Assembly (NCBI GenBank): GCA_937883885.1
Contig: CAKZXL010000851.1
Coordinates: 1-10,326 of the forward strand
Source of the DNA: an uncultured Aquincola sp.
GTDB taxonomy: Bacteria; Pseudomonadota; Gammaproteobacteria; Burkholderiales; Burkholderiaceae
DNA: 10,326 nucleotides
Reading direction: 5' to 3'
Shown in pieces: positions 1 to 6,297 of the stretch. The translations under genes and the position numbers were made by a program. Numbering within the stretch: the first letter of the stretch is position 1; every line of letters starts with the position of its first letter. The notes under the pieces were generated by a model. The model made no database searches. It was given only the letters and a program-made list of their open reading frames with translations, and was not told the origin of the DNA.

Positions 1-141
1 AAAGGTGAAGGGCGCGGCGTACTGCAGCCCCGTCTTGCTGGCCAGGTAGCCTGAGCCCCATACCAGCACGAAGAACCAGGCCAGCGCGGTGTCGGTGCGG
101 GGCGCAGGCGGCGTCTGGGGCAGGGCGGGGGTAGAGGTCAT
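1..141 (-). CDS. EamA/DMT-family transporter, N-terminal fragment
   Basis: Reading the minus strand from ATG at 141 gives 47 residues that stay open to the left edge, so only the N-terminus is visible. After a proline-rich, polar first 18 residues comes a hydrophobic stretch starting ALAWFFVLVWGSGYLASKTG and continuing LQYAAPF. This is the typical first transmembrane helix of EamA (DMT superfamily) permeases, where a W-G-x-x-Y/F-x-x-x-K/R pattern follows the helix. Members export or import small metabolites across the inner membrane; the substrate cannot be told from this fragment. It is divergent from the flavin reductase gene at 328. No strong Shine-Dalgarno is seen upstream of the ATG. It has no visible link to the aromatic operon. 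The family call is fairly sure from the motif, but rests on fewer than 50 residues. Confidence 0.7.
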   Translation of the reverse strand, partial: MTSTPALPQTPPAPRTDTALAWFFVLVWGSGYLASKTGLQYAAPFTF

Positions 142-327
142 GCAGGGCCGATGGTGCCTCACCCCGCCAGGCGCGGCCTGCAACGACCCAACGTCCACTG
201 GCTGCAGCGGCTATCCGCGCCTGGCAGCTTCTTGCCGCCGGCGCGCCCGCTTGCGCTGCAGACGGCTGAGCGGCCCGCACACTGGGCGCTCCTGGCCTCC
301 GGGGCCGCCACCCCTGTTGCGATTGTC

Positions 328-948
328 ATGACCACGCGCCATTCCTATGCGCCGGCCCAGGGCCACCGCCTGCGCCACGATCCGCTGGCCGCCATCCTGG
401 GCCCGCGGCCCATCGGCTGGATTTCCACGCTCAGCGAAACGGGCGTGGCCAACCTGGCGCCCTACAGCTTCTTCAACGTCTTCAACTACCGGCCGCCCAT
501 CGTGGCGTTTTCCAGCGTCGGCCACAAGGACACGGTGCGCCATGCCCAGCGCAGCGGCCAGTTCGTGTGCAACCTGGCCACCCGGGCGCTGGCCGAGGCG
601 GTCAACCACTCCAGCATCGACGCACCGCCCGGCACCAGCGAGTTCACGCTGTGCGGCCTGACGCCGCGCGCCAGCACGCAAGTGCAGGCCCCGGCGGTGG
701 CCGAGAGCCCGGTGAACCTGGAATGCGAGGTGCTGCAGGTGCAGCGCCTGCACGACCGCCAGGGCCGCCCGCTGGACACCTGGATGGTGCTGGGCGAGGT
801 GGTGATGGTGCACATCGACCCGACACTGCTGAGCGGCCCCGACGGCACCTACGACACCGCCGCCGCCCCCATCCTGCGCGGCGGCGGCCCGGCCGACTAC
901 TTCGAGGTCACGGCGGCCGCGCGGTTCGAGATGCGGCGGCCGGGGTAG
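328..948 (+). CDS. Flavin reductase-like domain protein (FMN-binding split barrel)
   Basis: A 206-residue protein with one flavin reductase-like domain (about residues 15-170). The N-terminal signature HDPLAAILGPRPIGWIST (17-34) is followed by NLAPYSFFNVFNYRPPIVAF (42-61), both typical of the family that binds FMN and either reduces free flavin with NAD(P)H or works as a reductase component. The ATG at 328 is chosen because the family usually starts 15-20 residues before the PRPIGWIS motif. The open frame runs back to ATG 151, but that extension reads as low-complexity translated intergenic DNA. No good Shine-Dalgarno is visible. The protein is probably cytoplasmic. It could supply reduced flavin to an oxygenase, but it lies on the opposite strand from the catabolic operon with a toxin-antitoxin module between, so a link is not supported. 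Confidence 0.85.
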   Translation: MTTRHSYAPAQGHRLRHDPLAAILGPRPIGWISTLSETGVANLAPYSFFNVFNYRPPIVAFSSVGHKDTVRHAQRSGQFVCNLATRALAEAVNHSSIDAPPGTSEFTLCGLTPRASTQVQAPAVAESPVNLECEVLQVQRLHDRQGRPLDTWMVLGEVVMVHIDPTLLSGPDGTYDTAAAPILRGGGPADYFEVTAAARFEMRRPG

Positions 949-1026
949 CCGGCGTCCTTGTCGAAGCGCGCGCCCTCAGGTTGGCAGGGTCCAAGCTTCA
1001 GAACCAGGTCGCAAGCTCAGCTGCGG

Positions 1027-1055
1027 TTGCGCTCGCATACAAGTTTTTGTATATT
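1027..1055 (+). promoter_or_regulatory. Putative sigma70 promoter of the toxin-antitoxin module
   Basis: TTGCGC (1027-1032) and TATATT (1050-1055) are separated by 17 bases, a good sigma70-type arrangement, in the only clearly AT-rich patch of this part of the window. The expected transcription start, about seven bases after the -10 box, falls on or next to the GTG at 1062. The -10 box overlaps the right arm of the palindrome at 1037-1052. Seen by eye; no scoring was run. Confidence 0.5.
1037..1052. promoter_or_regulatory. Palindromic operator for toxin-antitoxin autoregulation
   Basis: A perfect inverted repeat, ATACAA-GTTT-TTGTAT, lies between the -35 and -10 boxes and overlaps the -10 box. 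XRE-type antitoxins commonly bind such palindromes to repress their own operon, so this is the likely site for the antitoxin encoded at 1397-1681. The symmetry is seen directly; the binding role is inferred. Confidence 0.55.
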
Positions 1056-1061
1056 TGCTGT

Positions 1062-1400
1062 GTGAACCAGACCAAGCCCGTCGAGTTTCGGGGAAGTGCG
1101 CTGGACGACCTGCGAGCCTTCCCGCTGGATGCTCGGCGAGAGGCCGGGTATCAGCTTGACCGTGTGCAGAACGGCTTGGATCCGGACGACTGGAAGCCGA
1201 TGAACACGGTAGGCGCTGGCGTGCGGGAAATCCGCATCCGCGACGCTCACGGGATTTTCCGGGTGATCTACGTCGCGAAGCTGGCGGATGCCGTGTATGT
1301 GCTCCACTGCTTTCAAAAGAAGACCGAAAGGACCAGCCCTCCCGACCTCGACCTGGCGACGCGGCGCTTCCGCGAGTTGATGCAGGAGTTGAAGTCATGA
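1062..1400 (+). CDS. RelE/Gp49-like type II toxin (HigB/RelE superfamily)
   Basis: A 112-residue basic protein of the phage-derived Gp49-like (DUF891) branch of the RelE/ParE fold. Characteristic stretches are DDWKPMNTVGAGVREIRIRD (42-61), FRVIYVAKLADAVYVLHCFQ (66-85) and the KK pair right after it (86-87). Toxins of this family are usually ribosome-dependent mRNA endonucleases. The start is GTG at 1062: the frame is open far upstream, but only from here does the sequence look like the family. There is no Shine-Dalgarno, and the predicted transcription start falls at this codon, so translation may be leaderless. Its stop overlaps the antitoxin start by four bases (ATGA), giving the toxin-first order typical of higBA-like modules. 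Family assignment is confident; activity is not shown. Confidence 0.88.
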   Translation: MNQTKPVEFRGSALDDLRAFPLDARREAGYQLDRVQNGLDPDDWKPMNTVGAGVREIRIRDAHGIFRVIYVAKLADAVYVLHCFQKKTERTSPPDLDLATRRFRELMQELKS

Positions 1401-1681
1401 CCAAGCAACGCTTTGCCAGCGTGTGGGACGCCATCGAGGACACGCCCGAGCAGGCCGAGAATATGAAGCTGCGCGCAGCGCTCATGACGGCCTTGAAGGA
1501 TCGCCTTGCTCAGAGCCGCATCAGTCAGGCGCAAGCCGCTGAACTGTTCGGCGTCACGCAGCCGCGGGTGTCTGACCTCGTGCGCGGCAAGATCGACCGC
1601 TTCGGGCTCGACGCCCTGGTGAACATGGCGACGGCAGCGGGGCTGCATGTGGAGCTTCGGATTCTTGAGTCCGCTTGTTGA
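1397..1681 (+). CDS. XRE-family antitoxin (HigA-like helix-turn-helix)
   Basis: A 94-residue protein with a helix-turn-helix at about residues 40-65, including SQAQAAELFGVTQPRVSDLV (43-62) followed by RGKIDRFGLDALVNM, the pattern of the XRE antitoxins paired with Gp49-like toxins. The N-terminal 30 residues (VWDAIEDTPEQAENMKLRAA) are the usual toxin-contacting region of this subfamily. AGGAG at 1384-1388, eight bases before the ATG, supports the start, and the ATGA overlap with the toxin stop implies translational coupling. It would neutralise the toxin and repress the operon through the palindrome at 1037-1052. The gene ends 14 bases from the facing end of the BrnA remnant. The base composition of the module is visibly less G+C-rich than its neighbours, which fits acquisition by transfer. 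Confidence 0.9.
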   Translation: MTKQRFASVWDAIEDTPEQAENMKLRAALMTALKDRLAQSRISQAQAAELFGVTQPRVSDLVRGKIDRFGLDALVNMATAAGLHVELRILESAC

Positions 1682-1695
1682 CCAGTTATCGCCCT

Positions 1696-1881
1696 TCAAC
1701 CGCAGTCAGGACCCACTGAATGCGCGGCGTCTGAGTCTGACGACGGTGCCGGCACCATGGCCTTGAGCTGAGCCGGCGTCAGGGGTGGCGCGTCAGGGTC
1801 GGCGTTGGCGGCTGCGGTGATGGCGCGGTCTTCCTCCGCGGTCGGCATCACGACATCGGGGCGTTGGCGTTGCTGGGACAT
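1696..1881 (-). pseudogene. Truncated BrnA-type antitoxin remnant
   Basis: The frame from ATG 1881 encodes 61 residues. Residues 9-43 (DVVMPTAEEDRAITAAANAD then PDAPPLTPAQLKAMV) match the conserved N-terminal region of BrnA antitoxins (BrnA_antitoxin family), which read P-T-x-E-E-D-x-A-I-x-A-A-x-x-A-D-P-D. Normally this is followed by an R-G-R-P-type linker and a ribbon-helix-helix DNA-binding domain. Here the match stops at MVPAP and the frame ends 15 residues later in unrelated sequence. Neither other minus-strand frame restores the missing domain. No BrnT toxin lies upstream: only 34 bases separate this gene from the MarR stop. It is therefore most likely a decayed orphan antitoxin cut at about position 1750. 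Expression as a short peptide cannot be excluded. Confidence 0.65.
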
Positions 1882-1915
1882 GGTGGCTGATATGTAGCGA
1901 GCGCCGATCCGCCTG

Positions 1916-2434
1916 TCAAAGCGGCCCGTTCGGCACTGCACTCCCCGCTCCACCCGCCACCTCCGGCACCAGCGCCTGCAGCAGCCCCACCAACTGCCGC
2001 CAGCGGGCGTCGCCGAACTGCTGGCGCTGTTGCTGCTGGTGGGCTTGCGCCTGTTCGATCAGCCGGCGCACCGTGGTGTGGCCAGCGGGGGTGATGCGCA
2101 GCAGGGTCTGGCGGCGGTCTTGGGGGTCGGGCTCGCGCAGCACCAGCGCCTGTTGCGCCAGGCGGTCGATCAGCCGCGTGAGTGTGGGCTGCTTGGTGGC
2201 CGCGCGGCGGGCCAGCAGGCCCAGCGGCACCGGGCCGCCATCGGCCAGCGTGGCCAGCACCCGCCACTCCAGCACCGACAGGCCCGCCGCCCGCACCTGC
2301 TCGGCAAAGTCGCCCACCAGGTGGGCGGCGGCCTGCGTCAGCAGCGCCGGCAGGTACTGGGCGACGAAGCCGCCCTCTTGGGGCGGCGCCGCGGGCAGCG
2401 CGTCAATAGCGCCCACTGAGCAAGGCCCCGCCAC
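1916..2434 (-). CDS. MarR-family transcriptional regulator
   Basis: About 166-172 residues with a winged helix-turn-helix of the MarR family. LSVLEWRVLATLADGG begins the domain, LARRAATKQPTLTRLIDRL carries the recognition helix, and DPQDRRQTLLRITPAGH is the wing, with the D-x-R-x-x-x-L-x-x-T-x-x-G signature. MarR proteins are dimeric repressors or activators whose DNA binding is changed by aromatic acids or CoA thioesters, and several control aromatic catabolism. It is the last gene of the catabolic operon and overlaps the 3' end of the maleate isomerase gene. The start is uncertain: GTG 2434 (used here, 32-base overlap) or GTG 2416 (14-base overlap, with a G-rich stretch upstream). No ATG fits. 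It probably senses the pathway substrate or a thioester intermediate; the target promoter lies outside the window. Confidence 0.88.
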   Translation of the reverse strand: MAGPCSVGAIDALPAAPPQEGGFVAQYLPALLTQAAAHLVGDFAEQVRAAGLSVLEWRVLATLADGGPVPLGLLARRAATKQPTLTRLIDRLAQQALVLREPDPQDRRQTLLRITPAGHTTVRRLIEQAQAHQQQQRQQFGDARWRQLVGLLQALVPEVAGGAGSAVPNGPL

Positions 2435-3170
2435 CCGGGATGTGCGTGGGCAGGTTCAGCTGCTTGAGCATCTGCCAGGTGGTGGCCACCGCGGCCGACA
2501 GCGTGGGAATGCCCGACGCATCCTGCACCTTCTGGATGGAAGGCAGCGAAGGCATCTGCACGCAGGCCGACAGCACGATGCCGTCGATGCCGCTGCGGTC
2601 CAGCCGCTGGTAGATCTCCAGCAGGTTGGCCGGGTTCTGCGCCGCCACCGCCAGGTTGTCGGGGATCTCCAGCGCCACGTAGTCCTTCACCTCCACGCCT
2701 TCGTGCTCGATGTAGTCGACCACCAGCTTCGTCAGCGGCTTCATGTAGGGGCAGATCACGCTCACCCGCTTCATGCCCATCGCATGCAGGCCGTCGATCA
2801 GCGCGCCGGCGCTGGTCACCACCGGGGCGGCGTTGCCATTGGTCTCGGTGGCCAGCTGCAGCCGCGCCTGTGACTGGCGGTGGTAGCCCAGGCCCATGCT
2901 CATGATGGCCACCAGGCAGGCATAGCCCAGCACATCGACCTTGGCGTCCGACAGCTCCAGCGCGCAGCGGTCGCTGTCGCGGTCCATGGCTTCCAGCTCT
3001 TCCTTCACCACCTTCTTCATGCGCATGCGGCTGGAGTGGAAGGTGAAGCGCTCGGGCGCCACGTGCTCCCGCGCGCGCAGCAGCGCAGGGATTTCGGTTT
3101 CCATCGTCGTGTTGGACGAAGGCACGATCTGCCCCACGCGGATGGGGCGGGCAACGAAGTCGAAGCTCAT
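2403..3170 (-). CDS. maiA: Maleate isomerase (maleate cis-trans isomerase, Asp/Glu racemase superfamily)
   Basis: A 255-residue cytoplasmic enzyme converting maleate to fumarate without a cofactor. The sequence closely follows characterised maleate isomerases of nicotinate degradation: RVGQIVPSSNTTMETEIPAL (11-30), RFTFHSSRMRMK (41-52), a catalytic cysteine in GYACLVAIM (C85), GYHRQS (95-100), ICPYMKP, and the second catalytic cysteine in LSACVQMPSLP (C203). The length is normal for the family. The ATG at 3170 overlaps the nitrilase-type stop by four bases (ATGA), and GGAGG sits seven bases upstream. In the operon it would be the last step, delivering fumarate to the TCA cycle. Its presence means that the preceding hydrolase releases a maleyl (cis) product directly, with no maleylpyruvate isomerase needed. 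NicE is the equivalent name in the nicotinate pathway. Confidence 0.92.
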   Translation of the reverse strand: MSFDFVARPIRVGQIVPSSNTTMETEIPALLRAREHVAPERFTFHSSRMRMKKVVKEELEAMDRDSDRCALELSDAKVDVLGYACLVAIMSMGLGYHRQSQARLQLATETNGNAAPVVTSAGALIDGLHAMGMKRVSVICPYMKPLTKLVVDYIEHEGVEVKDYVALEIPDNLAVAAQNPANLLEIYQRLDRSGIDGIVLSACVQMPSLPSIQKVQDASGIPTLSAAVATTWQMLKQLNLPTHIPGGGALLSGRY

Positions 3171-4189
3171 GCGGAGGCCTCCGGGCTCACGGTCAGGTCC
3201 AGGCCCTGCAGCGCATCGGCGCTGGCGGGGTCGATGAAGCGCGCCGCCGCCAGCGGCTGGCGGTTGACGCGCAGGTCGAAGATGTCGAAGCGGTTGTAGT
3301 GGCCGGTGATGTCGTGCATCTGCCGCGGCTGCAGGCATTTGCCGAGGTCGATCTCGGCATAGGCGATGCCTTCGACGTCGATCAGCGGCTGGCCGATCAC
3401 GCGGCCGTCGGGCCCGATGAAGCCCGAGAACGCGCTGTTGGGCCGGGCCAGCAGCTCACGCGCCTCGGGGTGGGTGGCGGCCATGGCGTCGACGATCTCG
3501 CTCGACACGGTGGAACACGACACCACCGTGAACAGCTTGCCCTCGAAGCTGTGGGCCGCCGCGCGCAGGCGAATGGCCTCGGCCATGTCGTAGTCCTTGG
3601 GCGCCACCGGCAACGCGATGTAGCTGGCCACGTGCACCAGCTCGCCCTGCGCCAGCAGCGAGAAGCGCGCCAGCGTGTTGGTGTTCTCGCCGCAGGCCAG
3701 CGCCCCCAGCTTGCCGATGGGCGTGTCGTGCACCCGCAGCGCCGAGGCATCGCCCGGCGCCCAGGTGAGCTTCTCGGCCCAGGTGGGCACCAGCTTGCGG
3801 TGGCGGCCCAGCAGGCGGCCGTCTTCGCCGATGGTGACCAGCGTGTTGTAGATGGTGCCGATGCTCTGCGGATGCCGCTCGTTGACGCCGATGACCACAT
3901 GGATGCGGTGGCGTGCCGCGGCCTGCGCGATCTTGCGGATCTCCGGCCCCGGAATCTCGATGGCCGAGCGAGCCAGCCTGTCGAACCACGGGCTGCCGTC
4001 GATCGGGTTCATCACCCAGCTCCAGTACGGGTAGCCCGAGACGAACACTTCCGGAAAGGCCACCAGCCGCGCGCCGTGGGCGGCAGCCTCGGCGATCAGC
4101 CGGCAGGCCTTGTCCACCGTGGCGTCGGTGTCCAGGAAGACGGGCGCGGCCTGCACGGCCGCGGCCTTGAAGGTGGGGAGCTGCAGCAT
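3167..4189 (-). CDS. Nitrilase-superfamily carbon-nitrogen hydrolase (possible maleamate amidase)
   Basis: A 340-residue protein with the complete catalytic set of the nitrilase superfamily: Glu47 in AFPEVFVSGYPYW, Lys132 in HRKLVPTWAEKLTW (with Glu139 as the usual second glutamate), and the nucleophile Cys166 in GALACGENTNTLARF. GHYNRFDIFDL (297-307) is typical of the true nitrilase branch, whose members hydrolyse nitriles to acids and sometimes amides. ATG 4189 starts where homology starts; GAGGTG lies ten bases upstream, and the open frame above it is only the shadow of the preceding gene. It sits between the ring-fission-product hydrolase and maleate isomerase. I infer that the natural substrate is a C4 amide such as maleamate, giving maleate and ammonia. 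Sequence type alone would suggest a nitrilase, so the substrate is unproven. Confidence 0.9.
   Translation of the reverse strand: MLQLPTFKAAAVQAAPVFLDTDATVDKACRLIAEAAAHGARLVAFPEVFVSGYPYWSWVMNPIDGSPWFDRLARSAIEIPGPEIRKIAQAAARHRIHVVIGVNERHPQSIGTIYNTLVTIGEDGRLLGRHRKLVPTWAEKLTWAPGDASALRVHDTPIGKLGALACGENTNTLARFSLLAQGELVHVASYIALPVAPKDYDMAEAIRLRAAAHSFEGKLFTVVSCSTVSSEIVDAMAATHPEARELLARPNSAFSGFIGPDGRVIGQPLIDVEGIAYAEIDLGKCLQPRQMHDITGHYNRFDIFDLRVNRQPLAAARFIDPASADALQGLDLTVSPEASA
3178..3182 (-). promoter_or_regulatory. Shine-Dalgarno of maleate isomerase, inside a palindrome
   Basis: GGAGG on the minus strand lies seven bases before ATG 3170 and fixes this start. It forms half of a perfect ten-base palindrome, GGAGGCCTCC (3173-3182), within the end of the nitrilase-type gene, so the site might be partly masked until the upstream gene is translated. 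Confidence 0.6.
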
Positions 4190-4203
4190 GCCGCGCCCCC
4201 ACC

Positions 4204-5115
4204 TCAGACCGCCACCACCGGGTGGCGCAGGCGGCCGATGCCCTGCACCTGGCCTTCGATCACGTCGCCCGGCCACACCCATTCCTGCGGGCCGCGGCCG
4301 GCGCCCACGCCATCGGGCGTGCCGGTGGCAATGATGTCGCCCGGCTCCAGCGTGATGCCGGCGCTCAGGTCGGCGATCAGCTCGTCCACCTTGAACAGCA
4401 TGTGGCGGGTGTTGGCGCTTTGCTTGGTGATGCCGTTGACCGTCAGGCTCAGGTCCAGCGTCTGCGGATCGGGGATCTCGTCGGCGGTGACGATGCACGG
4501 ACCCATGGGCGCATAGGTGTCCTGGCCCTTGGAATAGATCCACTGGCCGGCGCGGCGGCAGTCGCGTGCGCTCATGTCGATGATCACGGTGTAGCCGAAC
4601 ACGTAGCTCAAGGCTTTTTCCACCGCCACACGCTTGGCGCGGGTGCCGATGACCACGCCCAGCTCGATTTCCCAGTCCAGCTGCTGGGTGATCTTGGCGT
4701 TGTGCTCGATGGCGTCGCCGGGGCCGATGACGGTGGTGGGCGGCTTGGAGAAGATCACCGGCTGCTTGGGCAGATCCTTCGAGGTGTCCAGCGTGCGGGC
4801 CGATTCGGCCACGTGCTCCACATAGTTCAGGCCGATGCCGAAGATGTTCTTGCGCGGCCGCGGGATCGGCGCCAGCAGCTTCACATTGGCCAGCGGCCAG
4901 CTGGTGCCGGCCGGGAAGCGGCCTTCGAACGAGGCCAGCAGCTCGGTGGTGCTGCGCACGGCCTGCGGGCCCAGGTCGATGAAGTCCAGCATGTCGGCCG
5001 GCAGGCTCTGGCCGCGCTGGGCGGCCAGCAGCGCCAGGTCCACGACCTGTTGATCGACGATGGCGCCCAGGCGGGCGGCGGCCAGGATGTCGGCGCGGTA
5101 GGTGACGAGTCGCAT
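4204..5115 (-). CDS. Fumarylacetoacetate hydrolase-family protein (acylpyruvate hydrolase)
   Basis: A 303-residue protein with a short N-terminal region (1-80) and the FAH catalytic domain (about 85-303). Seen are IFGIGLNYVEH (91-101), the metal-ligand pair E149 and E151 in DWEIELGVVIG, the third ligand D180 in FGYTVIIDMSARD, KGQDTYAPMGP (196-206), and the closing GDIIATGTPDGVGAGR. The family cleaves C-C bonds of 2,4-dioxo acids with Mg2+ or Mn2+. After a gentisate-type dioxygenase it would hydrolyse maleylpyruvate, or here possibly maleamoylpyruvate, to pyruvate plus a C4 acid. The next genes handle maleamate and maleate, so the C4 product is probably still in the cis form. GGAG nine bases upstream supports the ATG. 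The stop lies 14 bases before the nitrilase-type start, and a 40-base gap separates it from the dioxygenase gene. Confidence 0.9.
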   Translation of the reverse strand: MRLVTYRADILAAARLGAIVDQQVVDLALLAAQRGQSLPADMLDFIDLGPQAVRSTTELLASFEGRFPAGTSWPLANVKLLAPIPRPRKNIFGIGLNYVEHVAESARTLDTSKDLPKQPVIFSKPPTTVIGPGDAIEHNAKITQQLDWEIELGVVIGTRAKRVAVEKALSYVFGYTVIIDMSARDCRRAGQWIYSKGQDTYAPMGPCIVTADEIPDPQTLDLSLTVNGITKQSANTRHMLFKVDELIADLSAGITLEPGDIIATGTPDGVGAGRGPQEWVWPGDVIEGQVQGIGRLRHPVVAV

Positions 5116-5155
5116 GTGAAGGGTCTCCGATGAGGTGAAGAAGCAGGCGAGGGCG

Positions 5156-6283
5156 TCAGCCCGTCACCGGTTGGTGGCCGCCGTTCTCGGCCAGCGCCTG
5201 TTCGCGGTACAGGCCCAGGGCGTTGATCGTGGGCAGGTCATGGAAGGCGAAGAGGCAGGCGTCTTCGCTGCCGCTGGCGTTGGCGTGTTCGTGGAAGGCC
5301 CACGAAGGCACGCAGAAGATGTCGCGCTCCTGCCAGTCGAAGCGCTGGCCGTTGATCACCGACCAGCCTTGGCCCTTGGCCACCTGGTACAGGAAGCTGC
5401 CGGTGTGGCGGTGGGCTTTGGTGTGCTCGCCAGCGCGCAGCAGCTGCATCGAGGCGCCCACCGTCTGCATCACCGGCCCGCCGGTCAGCGGGTTCACGTA
5501 GTTCATCAGCACGCCGTCGAAGGGGCTGCCGTCGGTCACCGCGGCCTGGCGCACCAGGGCCTCGTAGGTGGCCGCCCATTCGTACTTGAAGAGCGGCGAG
5601 TAAGGCTTGGTCCAGCCGTGCTGCTGCGGCTGCAGACCGGCGCCGGCCCAGGCGGCCATCAGGTCGTTCACCGGGCGCGTCACGGCCTGGTGCAGGTCGG
5701 GGTGCACCGCGTAGAAGTTGGCCTCCATCGCGTTGACCAGCGGAATGTCCAGCCCGTCCTGCCAGATGCAGGGCGTGCCGTCTTCCGCCACGCCATGCTC
5801 GTGCCAGGTGCCGTTGGGCGTGATCACGAAGTCGCGGGCGGCCAGCGTCACCTGGTGGCCGTCGACGATGGTGTAGGCGCCGCTGCCTTCCATGATGAAG
5901 CGCAGCGCCGAAGCCGCATGCGCATGGGCCGAAGCACGCTCGCCCGGCTTCATCACCTGCAGCCCGGCATACAGCCAGCCCACGGCGGCGGAGACGTCGC
6001 GGCGGCCAGGGTTGTCCAGGTACACCACGCGGCGGCCGGCCTTCTCGGGCGTCACCAGGTCGACCGAGCGCAGCACGTGCTCACGCAGGTCGCGGTAGCG
6101 CCACAGCACCGGCACCGAGGCCGACTGCGGCTGCCAGGGCTCGATCTTGTTGGCCACGGTCCACAGCGCGCCGGTCTTCAGCCGGTCCAGCTCGGCGTAG
6201 TAGGCCAGCAGCTCGGGCGAGTCGGCCACGTCGGCGCGGCCGGCCACCGATTCGCGGTATTGGTCGTAGTTGGCTTGGGTCAT
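5156..6283 (-). CDS. Gentisate 1,2-dioxygenase-type double-cupin ring-cleavage enzyme
   Basis: A 375-residue bicupin of the gentisate/1-hydroxy-2-naphthoate dioxygenase family, which uses Fe(II) and O2 to cleave the ring between the carboxyl-bearing carbon and its ortho-substituted neighbour. The N-terminal cupin has H120 and H122 in ASAHAHAASALRF and H161 with H163 in PNGTWHEHG; the stretch FIMEGSGAYTIVDG (129-142) between them is the family hallmark. The C-terminal cupin keeps H291 and H293 (KAHRHTGSF) and H331 with H333 (WAFHEHAN). The length is normal. ATG 6283 is chosen because AGGAG lies seven bases before it and homology begins there. Its upstream neighbours, a CoA-thioester 5-hydroxylase and a thioesterase, would make a 5-hydroxy-2-substituted benzoate. 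Gentisate is the default substrate; 5-hydroxyanthranilate fits the operon better. Substrate choice cannot be read from the sequence. Confidence 0.9.
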   Translation of the reverse strand: MTQANYDQYRESVAGRADVADSPELLAYYAELDRLKTGALWTVANKIEPWQPQSASVPVLWRYRDLREHVLRSVDLVTPEKAGRRVVYLDNPGRRDVSAAVGWLYAGLQVMKPGERASAHAHAASALRFIMEGSGAYTIVDGHQVTLAARDFVITPNGTWHEHGVAEDGTPCIWQDGLDIPLVNAMEANFYAVHPDLHQAVTRPVNDLMAAWAGAGLQPQQHGWTKPYSPLFKYEWAATYEALVRQAAVTDGSPFDGVLMNYVNPLTGGPVMQTVGASMQLLRAGEHTKAHRHTGSFLYQVAKGQGWSVINGQRFDWQERDIFCVPSWAFHEHANASGSEDACLFAFHDLPTINALGLYREQALAENGGHQPVTG

Positions 6284-6290
6284 CGCAGGG

Positions 6291-6295
6291 CTCCT
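6291..6295 (-). promoter_or_regulatory. Shine-Dalgarno that decides the dioxygenase start
   Basis: AGGAG on the minus strand lies seven bases before ATG 6283. The frame stays open far upstream through the preceding gene, so this site, together with where homology begins, separates the real start from the long artefactual extension. Confidence 0.7.
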
Positions 6296-6297
6296 GC

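Noticed and set aside
151..327. In-frame upstream extension of the flavin reductase gene to ATG 151
   Set aside because: The added 59 residues are low-complexity and absent from the family; the usual start is 15-20 residues before the PRPIGWIS motif, matching ATG 328.
328..948. Flavin reductase as partner of the operon's monooxygenase
   Set aside because: The hydroxylase is of the single-component FAD type with its own nucleotide-binding fold, and the reductase gene is on the other strand beyond a toxin-antitoxin module.
939..953. GCCGG-N5-CCGGC hairpin at the end of the flavin reductase gene as a terminator
   Set aside because: The stem is only five pairs, overlaps the stop codon and has no T-run after it; such repeats are common in DNA this G+C-rich.
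1916..4189. Nicotinate (nic) cluster, suggested by maleate isomerase next to a MarR regulator
   Set aside because: None of the other nic enzymes (hydroxylases, NicX-type dioxygenase, NicD, isochorismatase-type NicF) is present; the dioxygenase is a gentisate-type cupin.
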